Assembly (NCBI GenBank): GCA_965246795.1 | Contig: CBDFFN010000008.1 | Coordinates: 496,001-560,000 of the forward strand | DNA: 64,000 nucleotides | Source: JAJXWB01 sp965246795 | Lineage (GTDB): Bacteria; Pseudomonadota; Alphaproteobacteria; Rhizobiales; Beijerinckiaceae | Direction of reading: 5' to 3' | Shown here: positions 8,497 through 16,760 of the stretch, in pieces | Numbering within the stretch: position 1 is the first letter of the stretch | Layout: the number at the start of each line of letters is the position of its first letter | Translations under genes and position numbers: made by a program | The notes under the pieces: model-generated | Databases searched by the model: none | Told to the model about the DNA's origin: nothing | Seen by the model: the letters and a program-made list of their open reading frames with translations, nothing else

Positions 8497-9081
8497 TCAA
8501 TTCCAGTTCGACGCCTCGTCAGGCGTAGGCAGTCGCCCGTTCGGCGTGAGCTTGCTCACGATCTGAGGAAGCCATTGCGAGAGCTGGGAAGCGATGTCGT
8601 TCTGCGGCATGCCAGTATGCTTGGAAAGCTGGTCCAGCGTATCCGACCCGAGCGCCTCGTTGACCTCCTGCGGTCCGATCGGGGCATTAGGACCGTTGCC
8701 GACCCAGGAGTCGACCGCGTTGCCGTGACCGCTCTGCTGGAAGCTCGACACGAGCTGGCCAAGCGCGCCCGCAAGCCCGCCACCTCCGAGCATTCCCCCG
8801 AGCGAACCCCCCGGCATGCTCGCGTTGGCACCTGATGAGCCGCCGCCGCCCAGCAGGCTGCCGAGCAAGCCGCCCAGGCCGCCCGACTGGCCCGCGACCT
8901 GCGCGCCGGCCGCGTTGCCGCCGAGCATGCCTCCGAGACCCCCAGCGCCATCAGCCCCTGCCTTGTTGGCCATGATCGCCATGAGGATAGGAAGGAGCAT
9001 GGAGGCCATGCCGCCGCCCGACGTGGACCTTCCGTTTCCTTGACCCGTGACGGAGCCGAGGACGTCGTCAAGTAATCCCAT
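8497..9081 (-). CDS. YidB-family (DUF937) protein
   Basis: Starting at ATG 9079-9081 (GGAG six bases upstream), the 194-residue protein begins MGLLDDVLGSVTGQ. The middle (about 35-110) is rich in Gly/Leu repeats such as GGLGGLLGSLLGGGG. The C-terminal domain has DSWVGNGPNAPIGPQEVNEA and LPQIVSKLTPNGRLPTPDE, the hallmark of YidB/DUF937 proteins. The function is unknown; members are small cytosolic proteins. It lies upstream of, and runs in the same direction as, other stress-type genes but seems to be separately transcribed. Confidence 0.88.
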   Translation of the reverse strand: MGLLDDVLGSVTGQGNGRSTSGGGMASMLLPILMAIMANKAGADGAGGLGGMLGGNAAGAQVAGQSGGLGGLLGSLLGGGGSSGANASMPGGSLGGMLGGGGLAGALGQLVSSFQQSGHGNAVDSWVGNGPNAPIGPQEVNEALGSDTLDQLSKHTGMPQNDIASQLSQWLPQIVSKLTPNGRLPTPDEASNWN

Positions 9082-9126
9082 AGTGTTCTCCAATACAGAT
9101 AGGCGTCGTCGCGTTGATTGTTTATG

Positions 9127-9618
9127 TCAGCTTTGCTCGTCTGTCCTGTCAACGACCGCGCGCTGAGTGCGCAACTCGATCGGCACTTCGACTTTTTCGA
9201 AGGTTCGGCTCTTCGTTACGTGGATTTCCTCGACCAGGAAGAGCCGCTTCTCGACGACAAGCCGCTCCTCAAAGACAGGAATGATTGTTACATTCCCTTC
9301 CGTCCGCACCGGAGGCGGAACAGCCACCTCGCGATCGACCGGCACCCGGTGAACATGAACGCTGTCGCTCGAAAGTTTCGCCTCGACGAGATGCGCCTCG
9401 TGCCCGACGACGGTTCGGACGGTCACCTTGCCGGTTTCGACCGTCCGCTTCTTCAAATGCGCGACTTCCTCGATCAGCGGTACGCTTTTGGTATCGTCGT
9501 TCAAGAGGCTTGCTTTCTGACAGGAGATGCGCGGGGCGACCGAGATCGTCCCGCGCCACGATATGCCGTTGCGATCAGCGCTTCGGGGTGACAGGCGCAC
9601 CTTCGACGATGCAACCAT
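9127..9618 (-). CDS. DUF2382 (YsnF/AvaK) domain protein, start uncertain
   Basis: The C-terminal 120 residues form a DUF2382 domain with its repeated strand pattern: VPLIEEVAHLKKRTVETGKV, then VHVHRVPVDREVAVPP, then IPVFEERLVVEKRLFLVEEI. The frame is open to 9669, but its N-terminal part has odd composition and overlaps the neighbouring gene (stop 9575). I list the ATG at 9616-9618; a TTG at 9502-9504 would avoid the overlap and leave just the domain. The domain is shared with the next gene, so this pair probably arose by duplication. Function unknown; usually stress-related. Confidence 0.65.
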   Translation of the reverse strand: MVASSKVRLSPRSADRNGISWRGTISVAPRISCQKASLLNDDTKSVPLIEEVAHLKKRTVETGKVTVRTVVGHEAHLVEAKLSSDSVHVHRVPVDREVAVPPPVRTEGNVTIIPVFEERLVVEKRLFLVEEIHVTKSRTFEKVEVPIELRTQRAVVDRTDEQS

Positions 9619-10441
9619 CGTCGACGTCAACTTTCGTGGAACGCACCGTGTCCTGAACGGTCTCAACACGCTCGTCCGCCGTCTTCGACACGCGCACCTC
9701 GCCGGTGACTCGCGCTTGCTTCGCTACGACAGCCTCTTCCGATGTAGCCGTTGCTTCAATCGTGCGTTCCCGGAACGGGTCGTCACCCGGCGCAAGTGCG
9801 CGGTCGACGGCAACCTGATCGACCTTCACCGTCTCGCTTCGCAGGTTGACCTTTTCCGTCACAGGCGTTTCGACGACGTAGCTACGTATCTTCACGCGCC
9901 CGGAATTCACCTGGCGCTTTCCGACCGAAAGACGCTCTTCGACGATGTCGACCTTCTGGTTGCCAAGATCCGACGCTGCAGCCCCAAGGCGGTCGCCCCC
10001 CGTTGCCGTTGCACCCGTCGCGGCGAGGCCCGTTGCCGATCCCGAAGCGGCGACTGCCGTCGGCGCTCCGGTCCAGCCGTCTTTGCGCCAGGTCTTTTCC
10101 CGCTCGTCGAGCTCGACGGTCCCATGCTCTTCAAGAATGTCCTCCGCGCGAGCAGCGTTAACATCGTCAACGGTAGCCGCGACCATAATGCTACCGCGGT
10201 ACATTGCTTCCGCGTAAGTGTGACGATCCTCCTCAGGCATGAACATATCTTTCAAAGATGCCCAAAATCCCTGGTCGTCGCGCGTCGTATCGTATGCCGT
10301 GCGCGTGCCAGTCGCCGGAGCGACGTCGGTCTCTGGCGTCGTCCGGATGTTCGAAGCGGGAATGCCGGCGGCCACGAGCTGGCTCACGGCGCGCGTCGCA
10401 TCGGCGCGATTATCAAAAAGTGCAGTGATTGTCTGTGTCAT
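9575..10441 (-). CDS. General-stress protein with YflT-like N-terminus and DUF2382 C-terminus
   Basis: ATG 10439-10441 has GGAG seven bases upstream and gives 288 residues. The N-terminal 100 residues (TQTITALFDNRADATRAVSQ) match the small alpha/beta domain of heat-induced stress protein YflT/GspM. An Ala/Thr/Gly-rich linker (about 125-150) leads to a DUF2382 domain: VDIVEERLSVGKRQVNSGRV, then PVTEKVNLRSETVKVDQVAVDR and DTVRSTKVDVDDG. The paralogous domain lies in the next gene downstream. A role in general stress is inferred from family and neighbours. Confidence 0.85.
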   Translation of the reverse strand: MTQTITALFDNRADATRAVSQLVAAGIPASNIRTTPETDVAPATGTRTAYDTTRDDQGFWASLKDMFMPEEDRHTYAEAMYRGSIMVAATVDDVNAARAEDILEEHGTVELDEREKTWRKDGWTGAPTAVAASGSATGLAATGATATGGDRLGAAASDLGNQKVDIVEERLSVGKRQVNSGRVKIRSYVVETPVTEKVNLRSETVKVDQVAVDRALAPGDDPFRERTIEATATSEEAVVAKQARVTGEVRVSKTADERVETVQDTVRSTKVDVDDGCIVEGAPVTPKR

Positions 10442-10469
10442 GTGATGTCTCCGCATTGATCGGAATGAA

Positions 10470-10496
10470 ACGCGTCGCGGACTCGCCGCGACGCGT
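10470..10496 (-). terminator. Perfect 11-bp hairpin, probable terminator of the PhnA-like gene
   Basis: Arms ACGCGTCGCGG and CCGCGACGCGT pair perfectly around a five-base loop, starting nine bases after the stop of the upstream minus-strand gene (10505). Only TTTC follows, so the T-run is short. Confidence 0.55.
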
Positions 10497-10504
10497 GGGG
10501 TCGC

Positions 10505-11437
10505 TCAGCCACGCGTCGTGGTGAGAGGGCGTGCGCCGACGAGGCCGGCGGTTAGCGTCGGATCGACAACGCCGAAGCGTCCGCCGAACCAAGCTGCAAG
10601 TGCGCCGAGCAGAAGCGCGAGGCTGCCCAGCAGAGCGCCGTGCGAGACCGCGCGTGCTGCGACGTCGGCTGCTTCCGCAGCCTTCTGCTTCGCCTGTGCA
10701 GCCGTGTCGCGATACTGCTTTTCGTAGACTGCGACGCGCGTGCGGGCGTCTTCAATCGACATGTTTTGCGCCTTTGACAGGGCTTGCGCGGCCTTCTCGC
10801 GAGCGTCGGCGGCCTTCGCGTCATCGCCGGTTACGACAGCACGCATTGCCGTCGAAGCGGCGTCGCGCAGCGCCGCCGGATCGTTACCGGTCGACGAGCG
10901 CACGGACTGATCAATCGATGCGAACGGATCAGACACGTTTGCCAAAGCCGGCGCGGCCGTCTGCGCGACAGACATGGCCGTGCGCCCGAGGCCGCCAAGC
11001 GCGCCGCTTACCGTGCTGAAAGCGCCGCCGACGAGACCACCAGCTGCCGTGCTGAGGAGGTAGAAGACAACGAGGTTCGTGACCGCCCAGGTCGTGAGGC
11101 CTTGCCAAGCGCCGGTAGACTCCTTCGGACGACCCGACAAGCGGCTTGCGACGTAGCCACCAATAAAGGCGGCGACAACGCTGGACAGTGCCCACCAGAA
11201 TCCCGCGCTCATCGAGAACGTGCTTGCAGTCGGATTATCGCCCGTAACCGGGTTTAGCGTGGACGCGCCGATACCGATTCCGATCATGTTGAGAACAAGC
11301 TGAGCGATCAGCGATGTCGCGACGCCTGCGAGAACTGCGCCCCACGACACGTTGTTGATCAGGATCGTCCGCGCATCTTCCGATGGCGTGACAGGACTGA
11401 GATGCGGAGCATCTCCTGCGTAAGTCGAACCAACCAT
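10505..11437 (-). CDS. PhnA-like conserved membrane protein
   Basis: The 310-residue protein has membrane segments at about 29-58, 76-98, 112-150 and 268-292. The N-terminal part (NNVSWGAVLAGVATSLIAQL) is typical of proteins annotated PhnA-like in Hyphomicrobiales, which are unrelated to phosphonate use. Between the membrane parts lies a long Ala-rich helix with many Lys, Glu and Asp residues (about 195-265), likely a coiled coil. The gene is the upstream neighbour of the DUF2382 genes and shares their orientation. Function unknown. Confidence 0.7.
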   Translation of the reverse strand: MVGSTYAGDAPHLSPVTPSEDARTILINNVSWGAVLAGVATSLIAQLVLNMIGIGIGASTLNPVTGDNPTASTFSMSAGFWWALSSVVAAFIGGYVASRLSGRPKESTGAWQGLTTWAVTNLVVFYLLSTAAGGLVGGAFSTVSGALGGLGRTAMSVAQTAAPALANVSDPFASIDQSVRSSTGNDPAALRDAASTAMRAVVTGDDAKAADAREKAAQALSKAQNMSIEDARTRVAVYEKQYRDTAAQAKQKAAEAADVAARAVSHGALLGSLALLLGALAAWFGGRFGVVDPTLTAGLVGARPLTTTRG

Positions 11438-11572
11438 ATTTTGTCCTCACCGATTGAGACCGGTCGCAAACAGTTGCGTCCGGTCGTCGACGAGCACGTA
11501 ATGATGTGGACCCGGAAACGTGCGCTGCAGATTTCGCGAGAGGGTCTGCAAAAACGCAGGGAACTCCGGTGG

Positions 11573-12466
11573 CTAGTTTCGTGGGTCTAGCGATCCGGAC
11601 ATTGACTTGACGGCGGCTGCGATGCTTTCGAGGACTGTCCGAACCCGCGGCGTGTCGCGCAGATCCTTGTGCACGAGGAGCCAGATGTCCGCCTTGGGTG
11701 GCGGCATTGGCGTCGAAAGGCGGCGAAGACGCCCCTTACGATCTCCCTGAAAACGGGCAAGGCACGCCAGTCCGCCGCCGGCAGCGGACGCCGCGACCAA
11801 AGCGCCGTGGCTGCCCGTGCGAAGTCCTGCCTCCGCGCGCGGCGCCAAACGTCCCATCCAGGCCGCCTGCTTATCAGCATCCGGATCGCCCATTACCGAC
11901 ATCGTGAAGTGCCCAGCGCAGCCGTTCTCGAAGTCCGGCATGCCGAAGCGCTCGAGATAACCGTGTGCCGCGTACAGGCCGTAGGCGACGCGGCCGATCC
12001 GCTTCACCCGTAAGTCGTGCCGGTCCGAGCGCGCAAATTGCACCGCGATGTCGGCCTCGCGCATCGAGAGGCTGATTTGCTGGACGTGCGGTATGACTTC
12101 GAGCGCTAACCCCGGATGGCGCACATGAAGGTCGCCGAGAAGAGGTCCGATCACGTGCACGGCGAGGGCCTCCGTGCAGGCGACTCTCACTATTCCAGCC
12201 AACGCACCGCCGCCGACGAAGCCGCGAGCGAGCGACACCGCTTCATGTTCGACGCGCTCGGCTTGCGCTAGCACCCTTTCGCCGTCAGACGTCAAGATAT
12301 AGCCGTCCGGCGTGCGCTGCATCAGCTGCGCACCAAGGCTTACGTCTAGCGAGGCAAGACGCCGTCCGACGGTGGTCTGCGCGACATTGAGCTCCCGAGC
12401 CGCGGCAGAGAGGTTGCCGTTTCTGACGACGGCAAGGAAAAAGCGAAGATCGTCCCAGTCGAGCAT
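11573..12466 (-). CDS. LysR-family transcriptional regulator
   Basis: The 297-residue protein has the standard N-terminal helix-turn-helix: DDLRFFLAVVRNGNLSAAAR, then QTTVGRRLASLDVSLGAQL (about residues 5-48). The C-terminal effector domain includes GIVRVACTEALAVHVIGPLL. It resembles the LysR subgroup that regulates a neighbouring gene, but no divergent partner is adjacent; the gene upstream (12502-12927) has the same orientation and ends 35 bases before it. The target is therefore unknown. Confidence 0.88.
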   Translation of the reverse strand: MLDWDDLRFFLAVVRNGNLSAAARELNVAQTTVGRRLASLDVSLGAQLMQRTPDGYILTSDGERVLAQAERVEHEAVSLARGFVGGGALAGIVRVACTEALAVHVIGPLLGDLHVRHPGLALEVIPHVQQISLSMREADIAVQFARSDRHDLRVKRIGRVAYGLYAAHGYLERFGMPDFENGCAGHFTMSVMGDPDADKQAAWMGRLAPRAEAGLRTGSHGALVAASAAGGGLACLARFQGDRKGRLRRLSTPMPPPKADIWLLVHKDLRDTPRVRTVLESIAAAVKSMSGSLDPRN

Positions 12467-12501
12467 CGTTTGTCCGCTGTCGTCGACGCGTCTGCGCTAA
12501 G

Positions 12502-12927
12502 TCAGCGGCGACTTCCGGGCGCAAACAGGTCCATGCGGCGGGCGGAAAGCCTGACAACGCCGGCCTTAGCACGCGCGTCAGGTGGATCGATCCGAAATCC
12601 GATGACGCGCAGCTCCACGTCGAACCGACAGGAGGTGTCGACGCGTTCGAGGCTTGCCCGGCACCGCGACGACAGCGTCTTGCGCATATCGGCGGACGTT
12701 CGGAAATCCAGTCCGAGACTCTCGATGCGAAGGGGTTTGCCGCGTCGCGACGTTCCGCATGCGTATCGCCCCCCAGGCTCACTTGCGCAGCGTAACCCCG
12801 TCAGGCGTATCTCGCGTCCGACGAGCGGTTTTGGGTCCTTGACGACGTCGCGAACCGCGGTGCTTTGCGGGGCGGCCTGCGCGGCATGGGCTGATAAAAA
12901 CGCGACAAGGATCAAGGTTTTACGCAT
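12502..12927 (-). CDS. Secreted protein of unknown function
   Basis: The 141-residue protein has a signal peptide (MRKTLILVAFLSAHAAQA) followed by a basic mature part with three cysteines (GLRCAS, RYACG and SRCRAS) and a fourth in TSCRFD. The segment DPKPLVGREIRLTGLRC suggests an OB-like fold. I do not recognise the family. It lies upstream of the LysR gene in the same direction and might be co-transcribed with it. Confidence 0.6.
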   Translation of the reverse strand: MRKTLILVAFLSAHAAQAAPQSTAVRDVVKDPKPLVGREIRLTGLRCASEPGGRYACGTSRRGKPLRIESLGLDFRTSADMRKTLSSRCRASLERVDTSCRFDVELRVIGFRIDPPDARAKAGVVRLSARRMDLFAPGSRR

Positions 12928-13059
12928 ACGCCACGTACCTTTGCTGCCGCGCTTCGTTCTAGCTGACGTAACGTTTTCCGTCGTCGGTTCGATGTTGGCG
13001 CGGCGCCATAAGATACGTTGCCGCGCAAGACCTGCTCAGATGTCGATCCGAGTTACAAG

Positions 13060-14982
13060 CTAGATCTCGATCATGGTGCCGAGCTCGACGACGCGGGCAG
13101 GCGGGATGAGGAAGTAGTCCGGCGCGCGCACGGCGTTGCGGGTCATGAACGCGTAGAGCCTCTCCTGCCAAGCGGACACGTCCGGACGCAGCGATGGTAT
13201 CGGCACCTCGCGGCCGAGAAAGAACGAGGCGCGGGATACATCCTCGCCGAGCGTGGCGGCGTGCGCGGTCAAAGTCGCTGGTATGTCCGGCTTCTCGGCG
13301 AAGCCGAAGACGACCTCGACCTGCTTGATGCCCGGCGCGAGATCCTTGACCCGCATGCGATCTGCTTCGCCAACGCGCGGCACCCGCGCGGTGATGACCT
13401 TCAGCAGCACCAAAGGCTCGTGAACGACGCCGTTATGCCTGAGGTTCAGCGACAACGCCGAAGGAACGACGTCCTCCCGTGTCGTAAAATAGATCGCCGG
13501 CTTGTGCACGCGCAGTGGCGGCGTCGGACCTGACAGCTCAGCGACAAAGGCTGTCAGCGACATCGCATCCTTCTCGCGTCGCGCGAGTGCGACTTCGCGA
13601 CCGCGCCGCCAGGACAGCATGAGCGTCAAGACGACGGCGCCGACAAGTAGCGGAAACCAGCCGCCGTCGGGGATCTTGTGCGCGTTCGACGCAACAAAGG
13701 TTAGGTCGAGCGCGAGGATTGCAAGCGCCGCCGGGCCTACGAGCGCCCAAGACCAGCGCCAAACGCCACGAGCGACGGTTGCGACCAAGATCGTAGTCAC
13801 GAGCATGTCGCCCGCAACGGCGATGCCGTACGCGTTGGCAAGCGCATCCGAACTGCGAAAGCCAAACACAAGACCTAGCACCGCGATCATGAGCAGCCAG
13901 TTGATCTGCGGCACGTACACCTGTCCGACAGCTTCGTCGGAGGTTTGCCTGACTTCAAGACGAGGTAACGCGCCAAGCTGGATCGCCTGTTGCACGAGCG
14001 CGAATGCGCCCGAGATGACGGCCTGGCTCGCGATCACGGTCGCAAACGTGGTCAGAATCACGGCCGGTATTAACAGCGGCGCCGGGACGAGTAGGAAGAA
14101 CGGGTTCGCCGCCGCAGTCGGATCGGAAAGCACCAGCGCGCCTTGGCCTAGGTAGTTGAGGAACAGAGCTGGCATTACGAACGCGAACCAGTCGATGCGG
14201 ATCGCACCGCGTCCGAAATGACCCATGTCGGCGTAAAGCGCCTCGCCGCCCGTTAACGCGAGGAACACCGATCCTAGCACCGTAAAGGCGACCCAGCCGT
14301 TCGCATGCGTGACGAAGGCGAGCGCGTAACGCGGGTCGAGTGCTGCGACGACGCCAGGATATTTTAGGACATTCCACACGCCGAGTGCCGCGAGCAATAC
14401 GAACCAGAGCGCCATCACGGGCCCGAAGAACCGGCCGACCTTCCCGCTGCCGCGGCTTTGAATCAGAAACAATCCGATCAGCACGACGGCCGCCAGCGGC
14501 ACGACATAGGGCTTCAGGAGTGGCGTCGCGATCTCGACGCCCTCGATGGCGCTGAGCACTGAGATGGCCGGTGTGATCATCGCGTCACCGAAGAAGAGCG
14601 ATGCACCACCGAGACCGATCACCAGCAAAGTCGTCCTAAAGCGTCCGGCGGCCGGTAGCGCCAGCGACAGAAGCGCCATCGTGCCGCCCTCGCCCTCGTT
14701 GTCGGCGCGCATGACGACCAGCACGTATTTTACCGCGACGACGAGCACGATTGCCCAGAAGACCAGCGAAAGGACGCCTAAAACAACGGCAGGATCGCCG
14801 GGACTGCCGGAAGCCTTGATCGACTCGCGGAATGCGTAGATCGGGCTTGTGCCGATATCGCCGAACACCACGCCGAGCGCACCGAGCATGAGGACACTGC
14901 GCGCGGGATGAGCGGCCTTCGCCTCTGCCGAGATGGCGGCCGTTGAGGCGCCCAGGTCAGCGCGTTCTCCGGAAGTCGGCAT
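13060..14982 (-). CDS. kup: Kup-family potassium uptake protein
   Basis: The 640-residue protein from ATG 14980-14982 has the Kup signature GVVFGDIGTSPIYAFRESIK near residues 38-57, twelve predicted membrane helices (about 35-460) and a hydrophilic C-terminal domain (about 470-640). Kup carries potassium with protons across the inner membrane and is active at low pH or low K+. The motif GGEALYADMGHFG (about 240-252) is also typical. The upstream nine codons (15009) lack a ribosome site, so the internal ATG is preferred. It stands alone. Confidence 0.93.
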   Translation of the reverse strand: MPTSGERADLGASTAAISAEAKAAHPARSVLMLGALGVVFGDIGTSPIYAFRESIKASGSPGDPAVVLGVLSLVFWAIVLVVAVKYVLVVMRADNEGEGGTMALLSLALPAAGRFRTTLLVIGLGGASLFFGDAMITPAISVLSAIEGVEIATPLLKPYVVPLAAVVLIGLFLIQSRGSGKVGRFFGPVMALWFVLLAALGVWNVLKYPGVVAALDPRYALAFVTHANGWVAFTVLGSVFLALTGGEALYADMGHFGRGAIRIDWFAFVMPALFLNYLGQGALVLSDPTAAANPFFLLVPAPLLIPAVILTTFATVIASQAVISGAFALVQQAIQLGALPRLEVRQTSDEAVGQVYVPQINWLLMIAVLGLVFGFRSSDALANAYGIAVAGDMLVTTILVATVARGVWRWSWALVGPAALAILALDLTFVASNAHKIPDGGWFPLLVGAVVLTLMLSWRRGREVALARREKDAMSLTAFVAELSGPTPPLRVHKPAIYFTTREDVVPSALSLNLRHNGVVHEPLVLLKVITARVPRVGEADRMRVKDLAPGIKQVEVVFGFAEKPDIPATLTAHAATLGEDVSRASFFLGREVPIPSLRPDVSAWQERLYAFMTRNAVRAPDYFLIPPARVVELGTMIEI

Positions 14983-15151
14983 GGGATGTTCCAGAGGTCG
15001 GAGACGCACGCACGCTGCACGCGTTTAAGACGTAGCGCCGCCGATCGGCGGCGGCAATGACGGCTGCGCCGCATGCGATCGGCGTCGCACCTAATCTTTC
15101 GTCGTCGGGCGACTAGATTGGTCATGGGTCACGGCGATGCGGGAGCGATCG

Positions 15152-15622
15152 ATGTCACGTCTGAGGAGCGCTGCCGTCTTCCCGGGTCGGATGGTCGTTA
15201 GTTCATACACCCTGCTCGACATGCTGGGTGTCCCCGCGGTGCGACCGCTGGCGCGTGTGTTCCTCAAGACGGGCCCGATCGCCTGGACCAAGCGCTTGTC
15301 GCAGCGCCTGCCAGCCTACGGTGCCCTCGTGATGCTTGCCGTTCCCTTCATCGTTGCGGAGCCGGCTAAGGTGTACGGCCTTTTCCTGATCGGGAAAGGC
15401 CACCTCGCGTGGGGCATCATCACGATCATCGCTGCGTACCTCGTCAGCCTTCTGCTCGTCGACACGATCTATGACGGGGCCCGACCGCAACTCCGATCGA
15501 TCAAGTGGTTCGCAGGCTTGGTGGACTGGTCGTCCGCCATACGCGGCAGCGTAACGTCGGCGGTGCTCGCGTCCCGGCCCGTCCTGTTCGCCGCCGGCAT
15601 ACTCGCGCGCATGCGCGCCTGA
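15152..15622 (+). CDS. Conserved membrane protein of the three-copy family, function unknown
   Basis: ATG 15152 has GGGAG at a six-base spacing, which decides the start over the ATG at 15137. The 156 residues contain SYTLLDMLGVPAV, QRLPAYGALVMLAVPFIVAE, PAKVYGLFLIGKGHLAWG, AYLVSLLLVDTIYDGARPQL and RSIKWFAG. The paralogues are at 6683-7159 and, as a pseudogene, at 496-714. Three or four hydrophobic helices are predicted. It is divergent from kup, with 169 bases between them. Not recognised as a named family. Confidence 0.72.
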   Translation: MSRLRSAAVFPGRMVVSSYTLLDMLGVPAVRPLARVFLKTGPIAWTKRLSQRLPAYGALVMLAVPFIVAEPAKVYGLFLIGKGHLAWGIITIIAAYLVSLLLVDTIYDGARPQLRSIKWFAGLVDWSSAIRGSVTSAVLASRPVLFAAGILARMRA

Positions 15623-15700
15623 TCTACGAGCTCTAAGCAAGGCGCTCACGGCCTCCTTTCTCGTCGCAAAAGGTTCGCGTCACTTCGATAGGACCCTACC

Positions 15701-16756
15701 GTGACGGACCCGAACGGCTTTCCGGACGGCCATGGCGCATCCCGCGTCGCGGGCGTCTCCATCGATACATACAACGCTGAGTTGCGCGACGATGAAGGCT
15801 TTATCGGCGATCGAGCGAGCGGGCGGGCGTTCCGGGCGTTCCTGGATGCGACCCGCGAGCAGGTGAGTCGAAACGACGAAGATCCATTGGGCGAGACGGC
15901 GACCGCCGACATCGGCAAGCGGACGCTCGATCGAATTCTGCGAAACGGCGATGCCGAAGCTGCAGGTATCCTGATCGGAACCATCGAGGATTTCGCGCAG
16001 GAGTTCGCTGCCGTTGTCCGCCGGTTCCTGAAGCTCGACGAATGGGCGAGGACGCAGCGGATCGTGGTCGGCGGCGGCCTGCGGGCGAGCCGCATCGGCG
16101 AGCTCGCCATAGGCCGCGCGGCCGTTCTCTTGAAAGCCGCGGGGCAGACGCTTGATTTGCAGGCGATCCGCAGCGATCCTGACGAGGCCGGCCTTATCGG
16201 TTGCGCGCATCTCGCGCCCCGCGGTGTCATCAGGGGATGCAATGCAATCCTCGCAGTCGACATCGGCGGCTCCAACATCCGGGTCGGCACCGTCGAGATC
16301 GAGCCCGGTGCATCCGGACTCTCGGCAGCGCGAGTGCTCGCGTCGAAACTCTGGAAGCACGCCGAGGAAAAGCCCGATCGCGACACGGCGGTGGGCCGCG
16401 TCGTCGACATGCTAAAGGCGCAGGCCGATCACGTGCGCGGGGATAAAAGGCACCTGGCGCCGTTCATCGGCGTCGGCTGTCCCGGGCTCATCCGCGAGGA
16501 CGGCTCGATCGAGAAGGGTGGTCAGAATTTGCCGGGCGATTGGGAACACCCCGGCTTCAATCTTCCGAACCTTTTGCGGCAGGCGATCTCATCGATCGAG
16601 GGAAGGTCAACCATCGTGCTGATGAACAACGATGCCGTCGTGCAGGGACTGAGCGAGGCGCCGTTCATGCGCGACGTCGAGCGTTGGGGCGTCATGACGA
16701 TCGGAACCGGGCTGGGGAACGCCCGCTTTACGAACGAAGCCTCCGACCGGATGTGA
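15701..16756 (+). CDS. ROK-family sugar kinase with circularly permuted order
   Basis: The GTG start has AGGA seven bases upstream; the protein is 351 residues. In ordinary ROK kinases the phosphate-binding DIGGT motif is N-terminal and the GGG and AGLIGAA segments are C-terminal. Here the order is reversed: GDAEAAGILIGTIEDFAQE at about 82-101, VVGGGL at about 121-126 and DEAGLIGCAHLA at about 161-172 come first. AVDIGGSNIRVG (about 185-196), CPGLIRED (about 259-266), NNDAV with the catalytic Asp (about 309-313) and GTGLGN follow. It is the first gene of an operon with a GH15 hydrolase and zwf, suggesting a glucose or trehalose kinase role. No CxCGxxGC zinc motif is present. Confidence 0.75.
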   Translation: MTDPNGFPDGHGASRVAGVSIDTYNAELRDDEGFIGDRASGRAFRAFLDATREQVSRNDEDPLGETATADIGKRTLDRILRNGDAEAAGILIGTIEDFAQEFAAVVRRFLKLDEWARTQRIVVGGGLRASRIGELAIGRAAVLLKAAGQTLDLQAIRSDPDEAGLIGCAHLAPRGVIRGCNAILAVDIGGSNIRVGTVEIEPGASGLSAARVLASKLWKHAEEKPDRDTAVGRVVDMLKAQADHVRGDKRHLAPFIGVGCPGLIREDGSIEKGGQNLPGDWEHPGFNLPNLLRQAISSIEGRSTIVLMNNDAVVQGLSEAPFMRDVERWGVMTIGTGLGNARFTNEASDRM

Positions 16757-16760
16757 AACC

